A stretch of 59,823 nucleotides of DNA from an uncultured Gemmiger sp. Its GTDB lineage: Bacteria; Bacillota; Clostridia; Oscillospirales; Ruminococcaceae. Position numbers and translations under genes: made by a program. How positions within the stretch are numbered: the stretch's first letter is position 1; each line of letters opens with the position of its first letter. Where the stretch lies: the NCBI GenBank assembly GCA_944388135.1, contig CALXHP010000058.1, positions 1 through 59,823 on the forward strand. The letters run 5' to 3'. This document shows, piece after piece, positions 32,912-42,569 of this stretch. The notes beneath the pieces were generated by a model. That model was not told the DNA's origin, did no database searches, and saw only the letters and a program-made list of their open reading frames with translations.

Positions 32912-34815
32912 CATGCAATCGGGTTGCCTTCTGCGTCGCACTGCACACCGTCTTCGTTCCACATTGTGCCGTCCGGCAGCTGGTGGATCTCGTGGCTGCC
33001 ATCGCTGCTGGACCACCAGCTCTCCGGGATACTGCCATCGCTGGTGCTGGGCGCAGGCGTCTCCACAGGTACCTCGGGCACACCGGTAGAGACTACCAGT
33101 GTAATGATCGAGCTGACACGTGCCTTGGTGCCGGCGGTCGGCGTCTGGCTTAAAACCGTTCCGGCAGGTTCAGAACTGGCTTGTTCGATCACCCGAACAG
33201 AGAAGTTGAGGACCTTCAGGTCGTTTTTGGCATCATCCAGCGTTTTGCCTGTCACGCTGGGCACGCCGTTGGTGTTGTTGATCACCGCACGGCTCACATA
33301 CAGAATGACGGTAGAATCCCCTTCTACCGTTTCACCGGCGGCGGGGCTTGTATAAATCACCGCTCCGTTTGCCACCGTATTGTCCTGCATGGGTTTTTGC
33401 AGAACATTCAACCCCATATCCTTCAGGGTCTGTTCTGCATCTTCCGCCACCATGTTTTTGGTCTCCGGAATGGTCACATACTGTGTACCCAGGCTTACCG
33501 TCAGGGTAATCTTTTGTCCTTCTTTTACAGTGCGCCCCGCCTTGGGATTCTGCCGTATAATGGTCCCTGCTGGATACGTGGAGTTGTACTCCTCTGCCTC
33601 CTGCAGTTTCAAAAGTGTATTATAGTCGGATGCACGGTACTCATCCAACGTCATCCCCACAAAATTGATGATCGTTACATCGTCTCGATTGGAGAACAGC
33701 AGGTTGCTCGAATTGGTAAAAATCAGATAAATCAGAATGGCCGCACCGATTACAAACGCCACCGCCATACCAAAGAAAATCGGCAAAACGGAAAACGGCT
33801 TCTTTTCTTTACGGCTCTTTTTGCCGGATTTACTCCGCGCAGAATTCGAAGTGCTCAAACGTCGTGCCTCTCCTGTCCGGATGTTGCTGCTTTTCGCGCC
33901 TGGTTTTGTATTATTCACAACACGATTGATGTTTTTTTCAGGATTATCCTGCGCGTTTCTGTATTCATACTCAAAACGCGCCGAAGGATTGCGTTTAAAT
34001 TCCTCGATCGCTTCCAACATTTCTTGGGCGCTTTGATACCGCTTGGCCGGGTCTTTCTCCATTGCTTTTTCGGTGATCTGACGCAAGCCTTCCGGTACGT
34101 TGGGTGCAACCTGCGCCAGCGGCTTTGCCTTATCGGAAATCTGCATAATGGCAATGGATACAGCTCCATCTCCATCAAAAGGCAGACGACCGGAAAGCAT
34201 TTCATACAACATAACACCCACAGAATAAATATCGGTTCGGGCATCTGTTTTATCGCCTTTCGCCTGCTCGGGGCTGATATAGTGTACGGAGCCGATCGCC
34301 TTATCACTTACGGTCTGGCTCTGTGCCCGGGAGAAACGTGCAATGCCAAAGTCCATCATCTTGATGGAACCGTCTGCCAGCAGCATGATGTTCTGCGGCT
34401 TGACATCCCGATGGATGATTCCTTTGGAATGCGCATGCTGCAGCGCTGCAAGCACCTGGGTTGCAAAATGCACCGTTTCTTTCCAGGTCAGTGCACCGCC
34501 GCGCTGCTTAAGATATTCCTTCAGCGTAATGCCGTCCACATACTCCATCACGATATACTGCAGACGATCCGTAACCGAGACATCATACACCTTTACAATA
34601 TTGGGATGATTCAGAATCGAAATTGCCTTGGATTCGTTTTTAAAACGACGGACCAGTTCTTCGTTATCCAGGAACTCTTCTTTCAGTACCTTTACGGCGA
34701 TTGCATTGCCGGTTTTTTCATCGATGCCGCGATACACATTGGCCATACCGCCAACGCCGACCAGGCTTTGAATCAAATAACGGCCATCCAGTCGTCTCCC
34801 AATCAGATTATCCAT
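32911..34815 (-). CDS. prkC: PASTA-domain Ser/Thr protein kinase
   Basis: The 634-residue membrane kinase has a cytoplasmic catalytic domain (glycine loop 20-28, Lys42, HRDVKPQN with Asp137, DFG 155-157), a basic linker, one membrane helix near residue 350-370, and three extracellular PASTA repeats that bind peptidoglycan fragments. A Ser/Pro-rich tail ends with an acidic segment. In Bacillus PrkC senses muropeptides and promotes spore germination and cell-wall control. The start overlaps the prpC stop by eight bases. Confidence 0.95.
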   Translation of the reverse strand: MDNLIGRRLDGRYLIQSLVGVGGMANVYRGIDEKTGNAIAVKVLKEEFLDNEELVRRFKNESKAISILNHPNIVKVYDVSVTDRLQYIVMEYVDGITLKEYLKQRGGALTWKETVHFATQVLAALQHAHSKGIIHRDVKPQNIMLLADGSIKMMDFGIARFSRAQSQTVSDKAIGSVHYISPEQAKGDKTDARTDIYSVGVMLYEMLSGRLPFDGDGAVSIAIMQISDKAKPLAQVAPNVPEGLRQITEKAMEKDPAKRYQSAQEMLEAIEEFKRNPSARFEYEYRNAQDNPEKNINRVVNNTKPGAKSSNIRTGEARRLSTSNSARSKSGKKSRKEKKPFSVLPIFFGMAVAFVIGAAILIYLIFTNSSNLLFSNRDDVTIINFVGMTLDEYRASDYNTLLKLQEAEEYNSTYPAGTIIRQNPKAGRTVKEGQKITLTVSLGTQYVTIPETKNMVAEDAEQTLKDMGLNVLQKPMQDNTVANGAVIYTSPAAGETVEGDSTVILYVSRAVINNTNGVPSVTGKTLDDAKNDLKVLNFSVRVIEQASSEPAGTVLSQTPTAGTKARVSSIITLVVSTGVPEVPVETPAPSTSDGSIPESWWSSSDGSHEIHQLPDGTMWNEDGVQCDAEGNPIA

Positions 34816-35557
34816 TGTTGACCTCCGTTGTTTCCACGCCCATAAGCAAAACCGTAATATTATCCTGACCGCCGGCCTGTAATGCGCGGTCTACCAAAAT
34901 GCTGGTCGCATCAAAGAAAGGAACTTCTTTTAAAATCCGTGCAATCTCACTGTCCGGAATCATGTTCGTCAAACCATCTGTACACAGAAGCAGAATGTCT
35001 CCGGCCTCAATTTCACAGCGGTTGTATTCCGGCACGATATTCGCGGCAACACCAAGAGCCCGGGTGATCAGGTTTTTCTGTGGGTGCAGCGATGCTTGCT
35101 CCCTTGTGATCTGGCCGCTGTCCACCAGCTGCTGTACCATAGAGTGATCCCTTGTGATTTGGCGCAGAGTGCCTTCGTGGTACAAATACGCCCGGGAATC
35201 CCCTGCATGAACGATATGGGCATATCCATTGCCGGCGTACGCGCACACACCGGTGGTTCCCATTCCCAGCATTTCAGGATCCGATGTAGCCTTATCGTAC
35301 ACTGCTCGATTGGTTACATCGAACCCGCGCATGATAAAGCTTTTCTCTCCGCCCGGCTGTAATGCACGCATCTGCCGTGCAAAGTACTGCTGCATGGTAT
35401 CTGTAGCGATGCGCGCTGCTATGCGTCCACCGTTAACGCCTCCCATACCATCACATACAATGCCCCAGGCCGTGCCGCCCGCCAGTTGCTGCGCACAGTA
35501 ATTATCCTGGTTTTCCTGGCGGCAACTACCTATATCGGTGATTGCGGCAATTTTCAT
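34808..35557 (-). CDS. prpC: PP2C-type protein phosphatase, partner of PrkC
   Basis: The 249-residue metal-dependent phosphatase reverses PrkC phosphorylation. PP2C motifs are present in order: ENQDNY, CDGMGGVNGG, HAGDSRAYL, LCTDGLTNM and QDNITVLLM, giving the aspartates of the two-metal centre. It overlaps prkC, the conserved kinase-phosphatase pair, and lies after rlmN. Confidence 0.95.
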   Translation of the reverse strand: MKIAAITDIGSCRQENQDNYCAQQLAGGTAWGIVCDGMGGVNGGRIAARIATDTMQQYFARQMRALQPGGEKSFIMRGFDVTNRAVYDKATSDPEMLGMGTTGVCAYAGNGYAHIVHAGDSRAYLYHEGTLRQITRDHSMVQQLVDSGQITREQASLHPQKNLITRALGVAANIVPEYNRCEIEAGDILLLCTDGLTNMIPDSEIARILKEVPFFDATSILVDRALQAGGQDNITVLLMGVETTEVNNG

Positions 35558-35602
35558 TCGGGATGTTCCTTTCCATGGTTTTTACTCTTAACACTCGGTG
35601 TC

Positions 35603-36649
35603 TCACGTTGCAGCCTGGGCATCTTCACGCCGCAACTGGCCGCAGGCCGCACTGATATCCGTGCCCAGGCGGCGACGCACTGTGGCATTTACCCCCAAAC
35701 GCTCCAGCTCTTGCTGAAAACGCCGTACATTGGCTTCGTCGGTGGCAGAATAAGGGCTGCCATCCACCGGATTGATGGGAATAAGATTGACATGAGCTCC
35801 CATTCCCTGAATCAGATGGGCTAATTTGTGTGCCATTTCCGAACTGTCGTTGACACCGCGTACCATCGAATATTCAAAACTGATACGCCGCCCTGTCTCC
35901 TTTTGATACCGCCGGCAGGCCGGAATGAGTTCTTCCAGAGGATAAGCATCATTCACAGGCATCATACCGGAACGGGTCACATTGTCCGGCGCATGCAGCG
36001 AAACGGAAAGTGTCAGCTGCAGATGACGTTTGGCCAACTCATCAATTTTGGGCACAAGCCCGCAAGTCGACAGACTGATATTGCGCATGCCAATATTGAC
36101 ACCTTCCGGGCAGGAAATGATTTCCAGAAAATCCATCACATTGTCGAAGTTGTGCAGCGGTTCCCCAATGCCCATCAATACAATGTGAGAAACGCGTTCC
36201 CCCGAATCTTTCTGCGCAGTATAGATTTCTGCCGCAATTTCCCCTGGTGTCAAGTCCCGCACGCGTCCCGCCTGGGTGGAAGCGCAAAACCGGCATCCCA
36301 TGGCGCATCCCACCTGGGTGGAAACACAAACGGTGTTCCCGTATTTATATCGCATCAGCACGGTTTCAATGCAGTTTCCATCTGCCAACTGCAAAAGATA
36401 CTTTACTGTACCATCCTTGGATTGCTGACGGCGCCGGATCTGCGGCACAGCAATGGTACACTGTTCCTCCAAAAGAGCCAGCAGTGCTTTTGGCTGATCC
36501 GTCATCTGGGCGAACTCCGTCACCATCTTTTGGTGCAGCCATTTGAAAATCTGCCTGGCCCGGAATTTAGGCTGGCCCATCCCCACTATATAGGCAGTCA
36601 AATGATCCAGCGTAAAGTCTGACAAACAGATTTTTTCTGTTTCCCTCAC
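35603..36649 (-). CDS. rlmN: Dual 23S rRNA/tRNA adenine C2-methyltransferase
   Basis: The 348-residue radical SAM enzyme methylates A2503 of 23S rRNA and A37 of some tRNAs. The cluster motif is CAMGCRFC, and the two catalytic cysteines fall in LSTCGLVP and near the C-terminus (AACGQLR). GIGEPLHNFDNV is also diagnostic. Length is normal. Confidence 0.96.
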   Translation of the reverse strand: MRETEKICLSDFTLDHLTAYIVGMGQPKFRARQIFKWLHQKMVTEFAQMTDQPKALLALLEEQCTIAVPQIRRRQQSKDGTVKYLLQLADGNCIETVLMRYKYGNTVCVSTQVGCAMGCRFCASTQAGRVRDLTPGEIAAEIYTAQKDSGERVSHIVLMGIGEPLHNFDNVMDFLEIISCPEGVNIGMRNISLSTCGLVPKIDELAKRHLQLTLSVSLHAPDNVTRSGMMPVNDAYPLEELIPACRRYQKETGRRISFEYSMVRGVNDSSEMAHKLAHLIQGMGAHVNLIPINPVDGSPYSATDEANVRRFQQELERLGVNATVRRRLGTDISAACGQLRREDAQAAT

Positions 36650-36688
36650 AGGAGTCCCCCCTTTCCCTTCATATAGTATAAACCAAAA

Positions 36689-38002
36689 TTATGTCGAAAG
36701 TTTTTCCAAAATAGCTACAAAAAATCCATCCGTACCGGTCTTCTGCGGCAAAAACAAAGTCCCGTATGGTCCCGTTTCCATGCCTGGCAGGGTAATGTCC
36801 GGCAGAACCAGATGAAATTCCGGATTTTTACGAAGAAATGTGTCAATCTGAGCTTGATTTTCCTCGCAATTGATTGTACAGGTAGAATACACCAAACGGC
36901 CGTTTTCGGCAAGAGAATCTGCACCATTTTGCAATATTTTTTGCTGTATGGCGCACAAATTCTCCATCCCATCCAAATCTTTATAGCGGATATCCGGCTT
37001 TTTGGCAATGACGCCCAACCCGGAGCAAGGCACATCACAGAGCACCCGGTCAAATTTTCCGAGATTCCGGTTTGGTACTGACGCATCATTCTGGATGGCC
37101 CGCGCACAAGTTATGCCGCAGCGTTGGAACGCCTTTTCAATCAGGTGCACACGAGCCGGAACCATCTCACCACTGATCAGTTCCCCGCAGTTCTGCATTT
37201 CCTGTGCGAGGGTCAGGCTTTTTCCTCCCGGGGCTGCGCACAGGTCCAGCACTCTTTGGTGAGGTTTTGCCTGTACACATAATGCAGCAAATTGGCTTGC
37301 CAGTCCTTGTACATGATAATCGCCACGCGCAAATGCCGTGCCAGCTGCCGGTGATCCCTGAAAGTCTACAAGCAATGCATGAGGCCACGGTCCTTTTTGA
37401 ACCCGATGCCCCTCTTCTTGCAAAAACGCTGTCAAGGCTTCGTCTGTTGTCTGCAACAAATTGACGCGCACAGCAGATGCCGGGCGTTGGCGGAAAGCCG
37501 CCGCAATGGAAAAAGCCTCCTCCTTATATTGTGCATAGAGGAGCTTTGCTACAGCCTCGGAGAGGCACCCGTAAATTTGCAAACGCTCAAGCGGGTCTGT
37601 GAAGTCCGTTTCCTGTACCGGAGTAACGGCGGCCCGGCGCAGCACTGCATTGACCATTCCCGCAGCGCTGGTCTTGCCCATCGCCTTTGTCAGCTTTACC
37701 GATTCATTGACTGCCGCCGGTAAAGGGACCTCCATAAACCGGGATTGTGCAAGGCCTGCCCGTAAAATCGCACGTACCGGACCATCCATTTTGGCAACCG
37801 GCTTTTTGCTGAAGCGGTTCAAAAGATAATCCAGCAGGGGTTGGTATTCCAGTACGGTATAAAAGATGCGCGCCGCAAAGGCCGCATCTCTTGGCTCTAA
37901 AGGAGGAACACATTTTTTCAGTTCGGCATCCAGGACCAGATTTGCATACCCGGCCTGCTCCTGGTGCATCAAGGCCTTTACAGCCAGACGGCGGGGCGTC
38001 AC
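36689..38002 (-). CDS. rsmB: 16S rRNA m5C967 methyltransferase
   Basis: The 437-residue enzyme has an N-terminal NusB-like RNA-binding domain (about 1-130) and a C-terminal SAM domain. Motifs include DLCAAPGGKSLTLAQ for SAM binding, and the two cysteines in DVPCSGLG and TCTINCEENQ used for catalysis. It overlaps fmt by four bases, the conserved fmt-rsmB pairing. Confidence 0.95.
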   Translation of the reverse strand: MTPRRLAVKALMHQEQAGYANLVLDAELKKCVPPLEPRDAAFAARIFYTVLEYQPLLDYLLNRFSKKPVAKMDGPVRAILRAGLAQSRFMEVPLPAAVNESVKLTKAMGKTSAAGMVNAVLRRAAVTPVQETDFTDPLERLQIYGCLSEAVAKLLYAQYKEEAFSIAAAFRQRPASAVRVNLLQTTDEALTAFLQEEGHRVQKGPWPHALLVDFQGSPAAGTAFARGDYHVQGLASQFAALCVQAKPHQRVLDLCAAPGGKSLTLAQEMQNCGELISGEMVPARVHLIEKAFQRCGITCARAIQNDASVPNRNLGKFDRVLCDVPCSGLGVIAKKPDIRYKDLDGMENLCAIQQKILQNGADSLAENGRLVYSTCTINCEENQAQIDTFLRKNPEFHLVLPDITLPGMETGPYGTLFLPQKTGTDGFFVAILEKLST

Positions 38003-38919
38003 AGGTGATCACCCACGCGCAACCGGCGGCCTGCCGCCCACGCGGTGCCTGCCATGGGTTTTCCGCCCTCCGGCGTCACCGTCAGCAGTTCTACGGCATC
38101 CTCCCCTGCCGAAATGGTCAACGGCTTAAGCGCCACCACCGTTCCCGGTGCAGCATGGGAAGCTTCTTTTGCAATACGGCACTCCAACACTTTGATACGC
38201 TTGCCGTCCTGTTCAAACCAGGCAACCGGCCAGGGGTTCATTCCCCGTACCCAGTTGTGAATATGGGCAGCGCTCTCGTCAAAAGTGAAGCGGGCCATAT
38301 CTTTTGTGAGAGGAGGTGCAACCGTTGCCAGATCATGCTGCTGCGGTTCCGGCTGAAGCTCCCCCTCCTGCAATTTTTCCAATGCGGTAACCAGTGTTTT
38401 GGCACCTACGGCACTTACCCGATCAAACAGCTGGCCGCTGGTTTCCTCCGGATCAATGGAAACAGGTTCCACCATGAGAACATCCCCCGTATCCAGTCCT
38501 TCATCCAATTGCATAATGGACACACCGGTACGAAGATCACCGTTAAGCACGGCCCACTGGATCGGTGCCGAACCACGGTACTTGGGCAAGAGAGAAACAT
38601 GCAGGTTGATACAGCCATACGGAGCCACATGGAGCAGCTGCGGAGGAATAATGCAGCCATATGCAACCACAACAATGATATCCGGGGCTAAATTCCGGAT
38701 CAGATCATCGGAGGTTCCGTCCCGCAGCGTTCTCGGCTGGTAAACAGGAATCCCATGTTGTTCGGCCAATTTTTTTACCGGAGGCGCTGTCATGATCTGT
38801 TTACGGCCAACCGGCTTATCTCGCCGGGTAAACACACCGCAAATCTCATGCCCGGCTTCTATCAGCGCGGACAGGCTTTCGGCTGCAATATCAGGGGTCC
38901 CCATGAACAGGATTTTCAT
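37999..38919 (-). CDS. fmt: Methionyl-tRNA formyltransferase
   Basis: The 306-residue enzyme formylates initiator Met-tRNA using 10-formyl-tetrahydrofolate. The formyl-transfer core LHVSLLPKYRGSAPIQWA and LDEGLDTGDVL are clear, and a C-terminal OB-like domain follows from about 205. It starts three bases after the def stop, so initiation formylation and removal are encoded side by side. Confidence 0.97.
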   Translation of the reverse strand: MKILFMGTPDIAAESLSALIEAGHEICGVFTRRDKPVGRKQIMTAPPVKKLAEQHGIPVYQPRTLRDGTSDDLIRNLAPDIIVVVAYGCIIPPQLLHVAPYGCINLHVSLLPKYRGSAPIQWAVLNGDLRTGVSIMQLDEGLDTGDVLMVEPVSIDPEETSGQLFDRVSAVGAKTLVTALEKLQEGELQPEPQQHDLATVAPPLTKDMARFTFDESAAHIHNWVRGMNPWPVAWFEQDGKRIKVLECRIAKEASHAAPGTVVALKPLTISAGEDAVELLTVTPEGGKPMAGTAWAAGRRLRVGDHL

Positions 38920-38922
38920 GTG

Positions 38923-39438
38923 TTATTCCTCGTTTTCTTCGGGGTAATCATCTTCATAAAAATGAGTGGCAAGGTCCATAATGGTAATGCCGTCCAGATG
39001 GTTGTTTTCATGCTGAATGCATCTTGCCAGCATATCATCGGCTTCCATCTCAAACCATTCGCCATGGCGGTCCTGAGCCTTCACCTTCACATGCTTGGCG
39101 CGAGAAATGGCACCATTATGCCCGGGGAAAGACAGGCAGCCCTCATACATTTCCACCTTTTCATCGCTGAGCTCCAGGATCTCCGGGTTGATGAACTCAA
39201 TGAATTTGTATTCATAATTTTCAGGGACCTCTTCCGGCATGTCGCGTTCATCCAGACAGATAAACAGGCGACGCATCATGCCTACCTGGGGTCCTGCCAG
39301 TCCAAGGCCGTTCGCGGCCAGCAAGGTTTCTTTCATATCATCCAGCAGAACACCAAGCCGATCATCAAACTTGGTCACGGGACGACAAACTTTCTTCAGG
39401 ATGGGATCTCCATCCTGTACGATGGTACGGAGTGCCAT
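38923..39438 (-). CDS. def: Peptide deformylase
   Basis: The 171-residue metalloenzyme removes the formyl group from nascent proteins. The three motifs are GLGLAGPQ (usual form GxGxAAxQ), EGCLSFPG with the Cys ligand, and HENNH (usual form HExDH) with the two His ligands and catalytic Glu. Two positions deviate from consensus but all metal and catalytic residues are kept. It lies 23 bases after priA. Confidence 0.95.
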   Translation of the reverse strand: MALRTIVQDGDPILKKVCRPVTKFDDRLGVLLDDMKETLLAANGLGLAGPQVGMMRRLFICLDERDMPEEVPENYEYKFIEFINPEILELSDEKVEMYEGCLSFPGHNGAISRAKHVKVKAQDRHGEWFEMEADDMLARCIQHENNHLDGITIMDLATHFYEDDYPEENEE

Positions 39439-39461
39439 AAGGGAATTACCTCCTAATAATA

Positions 39462-41729
39462 TTATAAGTCTCCATCAGAGTTAAAATCGAGGATAACAGA
39501 AGCTTTTTGCGGCAACTTTTCTTGGGCATACACATCCAATGTTTCCCGCAAAAGCTCTCGAAACGCCGAATCGTTACGGCATTTCAATGTGAGTTTATAT
39601 CGGTATTTTCCATTGAGCATGGCAATGCCCATCGGAGCAGGGCCAAGCAGGCGCAGCGGCATTTTCGGTCGCTGCGCGGCACGCTCTGCCAGCAGAACGC
39701 CAAAACGGTGGGCAGCCAGTGCAACAGCTCCTTCTTGGGTGCCCACAAAGGCGACAATACAAAAGGAACAAAAGGGCGGATACAGGCCAAATTTACGGAA
39801 CGCGATTTCTTCGCGGTAGAACGCCTCATAGTCCTGTGCGGCCGCCAACTGCAAAACAGGATGATTGGGGACTGTTGTCTGAATCAGTGCCCTTCCGGGT
39901 AACGCAGCGCGACCTCCACGGCCGATGACCTGGGTCACCAGACTGAAAACGTTTTCATACGCACGGAACCCCTGGCCAAAAAGCAAAGAGTCAATGCCCA
40001 GAACCCCAACCAGCGTAACCTTTTCAAAATCAAGGCCTTTTGCAACCATTTGGGTTCCCAGGAGGATATCGTACTCCTGTTTTCCAAACTGTGCCAGCAT
40101 CTTTTCGTGGGCATTTTTTTGTCCGGTCGAGTCCTGATCCATTCGTAAGATCCGTGCATCCGGCAACAGTTCGGCCAGTTCTTCCTCCACACGCTGTGTA
40201 CCGAACCCGCTATAGTTCAGCTTTCCTCCGCATTCGGGGCAAGTAAACGGAAGTGGACGTACGGTATGACCGCAATGATGGCACATCAACGCCTGCTGCG
40301 GCTTGTGATAAACCAGCGGCACGCTGCAATTGGGACATTTGAGTACATATCCGCAGGCGGTACACATGCCTACTGTATGGTAGCCACGGCGGTTCAACAG
40401 CAAAATACTTTGTTCCCCATGCTCCAGATTCTGCCTCAGCTCCCGGACCATCCGGTTGCTGACTTCCCGGGGATTTCCTGCTGCCAATTCTGCACGCATA
40501 TCAATAAAATCCACCCGGGGCAATGGCCGCCCGCCATACCGCTGGGTCAGTGTCAGCAATTGGTATTTGCCGCTTTCGGCGGCATGGTAGGTCTCTGTCA
40601 ACGGTGTAGCCGATGCAAACACCAGCAAAGCATTTTCCATCGCCGCACGTTTTTTGGCCACATCATGGGCATCATAGCGCGGAGCCGATTCGCTCTGATA
40701 GGCATGCTCCTGCTCCTCATCCATGATAATCAGCCCGATATTTTGCAGCGGCGAGAAGATCGCGCTGCGGGTACCCACCACGATATCCGCATTTCCCTGC
40801 TGGATCATACGCCACTGCAACAGGCGCTCTGTATTGTTAAGTGCGGAATGCTGTACCGCAAGCCTGCTGCCGAAGGTGGACTTTAATCTACGGATCATCT
40901 GTGGCGTCAGGCTGATTTCCGGCACCAGCACCAGGGCTTTCCGCCCCAGTTTCAGCGTGTGCTCGATCAGCTTGAGAAACACAACCGTCTTACCGCTCCC
41001 CGTAACGCCATGCAAAAGTGCCGCATGGGGCTTTTCCTCTTCAAGACTTGGCAAAAGGCCCTCATAGGCACGCTGCTGTTCTTCTGCCAATGTGATGGGC
41101 TGGGGATCATAGGGAATATCGGCAAAAAGATCCAGCGCCTTGTCCTGCTCAGCGACCGACAAGATTCCTTTTGCACACAAGCTATCCAGCGTCGGCTTGG
41201 AGATCCCGACCTCGTCCAGTTGGTGTGCGGTCAGCGGACCTTTCCGTAATGCCTCTACCGCGGCTTGTTGACGGGGCCCGGGTTTAGGCTTTTGGGGAAG
41301 CTCCCCGGATAGCATATAGACTCGCTCAGTGGAACGACTCAGACGATTTTGCATCACGGGTTTGCCATCCACCACAGCTGCACGATACTGCGCACCATAG
41401 GGAATAATCGCCTTGACCGCCTCAAACCAGGTACAAAAGGTGCGATCCTTCAGAAATCGCACCAGTTCAAGAAGATCCGGCGTCAGCTTTGCCTGCTCAG
41501 GGGCCACATCATACAGGGTCTTAAGCCGCTTGGGGGCGGATTCCTCATCGGCATACTCCACTTTCAGAACCACAGCCATGCGGGGTTTATCTCCCCGGCC
41601 AAAAGGTACCAAAACCATACTGCCCGGCCACACCTGCTCCGACAAGTGCGGTGGAATCCGATAAGAGTACAGTTTGTCAAAGTGTATGGTTGCGTTATCT
41701 ACTGCAACCTGTGCGATCGGAAAACTCAT
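39462..41729 (-). CDS. priA: Primosomal replication-restart helicase
   Basis: The 755-residue DEAH-type 3'-5' helicase reloads the replisome at stalled forks. The N-terminal DNA-binding domain, Walker A GVTGSGKT, Walker B MDEEQEH (DEEQ instead of the more common DEEH), and two zinc-binding Cys clusters between CTACGYVLKCPNC and CPECGG are visible. It overlaps gmk by four bases. Confidence 0.96.
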   Translation of the reverse strand: MSFPIAQVAVDNATIHFDKLYSYRIPPHLSEQVWPGSMVLVPFGRGDKPRMAVVLKVEYADEESAPKRLKTLYDVAPEQAKLTPDLLELVRFLKDRTFCTWFEAVKAIIPYGAQYRAAVVDGKPVMQNRLSRSTERVYMLSGELPQKPKPGPRQQAAVEALRKGPLTAHQLDEVGISKPTLDSLCAKGILSVAEQDKALDLFADIPYDPQPITLAEEQQRAYEGLLPSLEEEKPHAALLHGVTGSGKTVVFLKLIEHTLKLGRKALVLVPEISLTPQMIRRLKSTFGSRLAVQHSALNNTERLLQWRMIQQGNADIVVGTRSAIFSPLQNIGLIIMDEEQEHAYQSESAPRYDAHDVAKKRAAMENALLVFASATPLTETYHAAESGKYQLLTLTQRYGGRPLPRVDFIDMRAELAAGNPREVSNRMVRELRQNLEHGEQSILLLNRRGYHTVGMCTACGYVLKCPNCSVPLVYHKPQQALMCHHCGHTVRPLPFTCPECGGKLNYSGFGTQRVEEELAELLPDARILRMDQDSTGQKNAHEKMLAQFGKQEYDILLGTQMVAKGLDFEKVTLVGVLGIDSLLFGQGFRAYENVFSLVTQVIGRGGRAALPGRALIQTTVPNHPVLQLAAAQDYEAFYREEIAFRKFGLYPPFCSFCIVAFVGTQEGAVALAAHRFGVLLAERAAQRPKMPLRLLGPAPMGIAMLNGKYRYKLTLKCRNDSAFRELLRETLDVYAQEKLPQKASVILDFNSDGDL

Positions 41730-42304
41730 TCGTCTTTGCCGTGCTTTAACCGAAACTGAATGACGGCATACAGACTCTCTGCGCAGGTTTCTACCTGCAG
41801 GTTTACGATATGTTCGTCATAATCCACCGAATTGGCAATCTCCGCTTCGGCGCGCTTCAGACGGCGTTGAATGGTTTCTTCATCCTCGGTCCCGCGGTTC
41901 CGCAAGCGGCGTTCCAGTTCCTCCATATCCGGAGGCAGCACAAAAATTGTGGTAGCGCCGGGATACATTTTTTTGATATTTCCTGCCCCTTCCACTTCGA
42001 TCACAAGAATAACAGGAATTCCCCGCTCCATACGCGTTTCGATCTCGCTGCGGAGCGTACCATAGTAGTTGCCGCAGTACTGGGTGTGCTCCACAATCTG
42101 GTCATGGGCAAGATGATCCTCAAAATCCGCGACGGTCATAAAATGGTAATTGATGCCATCTTTCTCCCCTTCCCGCGGTGCACGGGTCGTGGCTGAAACG
42201 GTATGCTGAATTTCCGGGTGTTTTTTCAGCAGATTGGCTACCACAGTATCCTTGCCGGTTCCGGACGGTCCCGACACAACAAACAGATATTTTTCGCCTT
42301 TCAT
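41726..42304 (-). CDS. gmk: Guanylate kinase
   Basis: The 192-residue enzyme phosphorylates GMP to GDP. The P-loop is SGPSGTGKDT (about residues 10-19), followed by TTRAPREGEKDGINYHF, the GMP-binding region. The start at 42304 follows GAGGAAG; a longer upstream frame would overlap remA. It lies between remA and priA. rpoZ and coaBC, often found here, are absent. Confidence 0.96.
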   Translation of the reverse strand: MKGEKYLFVVSGPSGTGKDTVVANLLKKHPEIQHTVSATTRAPREGEKDGINYHFMTVADFEDHLAHDQIVEHTQYCGNYYGTLRSEIETRMERGIPVILVIEVEGAGNIKKMYPGATTIFVLPPDMEELERRLRNRGTEDEETIQRRLKRAEAEIANSVDYDEHIVNLQVETCAESLYAVIQFRLKHGKDE

Positions 42305-42317
42305 CTTTACTTCCTCT

Positions 42318-42560
42318 TTAATTTTCCTCTTGCATAAAGCGGCCTGTGAGGCTGTCCAGTGCAATACCGGACAGGATCACATGGTCCGAATCCATAATCA
42401 GTACCGCTTGTGTACGGCGACCATAGGAGGCGTCAATCAATGCGCCCTTTTCACGTGCGTCCTGCACCAAACGTTTGATAGGAGCTGAATCCGGACTGAC
42501 AACCGCGATAACACGGTCACCATTGACCATATTGCCAAACCCAATATTGATCAGTTTCAT
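42318..42560 (-). CDS. remA: RemA-family regulatory protein (DUF370)
   Basis: The 80-residue protein has the RemA pattern: [28 protein letters not shown] (about 4-31) and [24 protein letters not shown]. RemA forms DNA-binding rings and activates matrix genes in Bacillus. In Clostridia it is usually encoded between yicC and gmk, as here, and its target genes are unknown. Confidence 0.94.
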   Translation of the reverse strand: MKLINIGFGNMVNGDRVIAVVSPDSAPIKRLVQDAREKGALIDASYGRRTQAVLIMDSDHVILSGIALDSLTGRFMQEEN

Positions 42561-42569
42561 AGCAAATCC

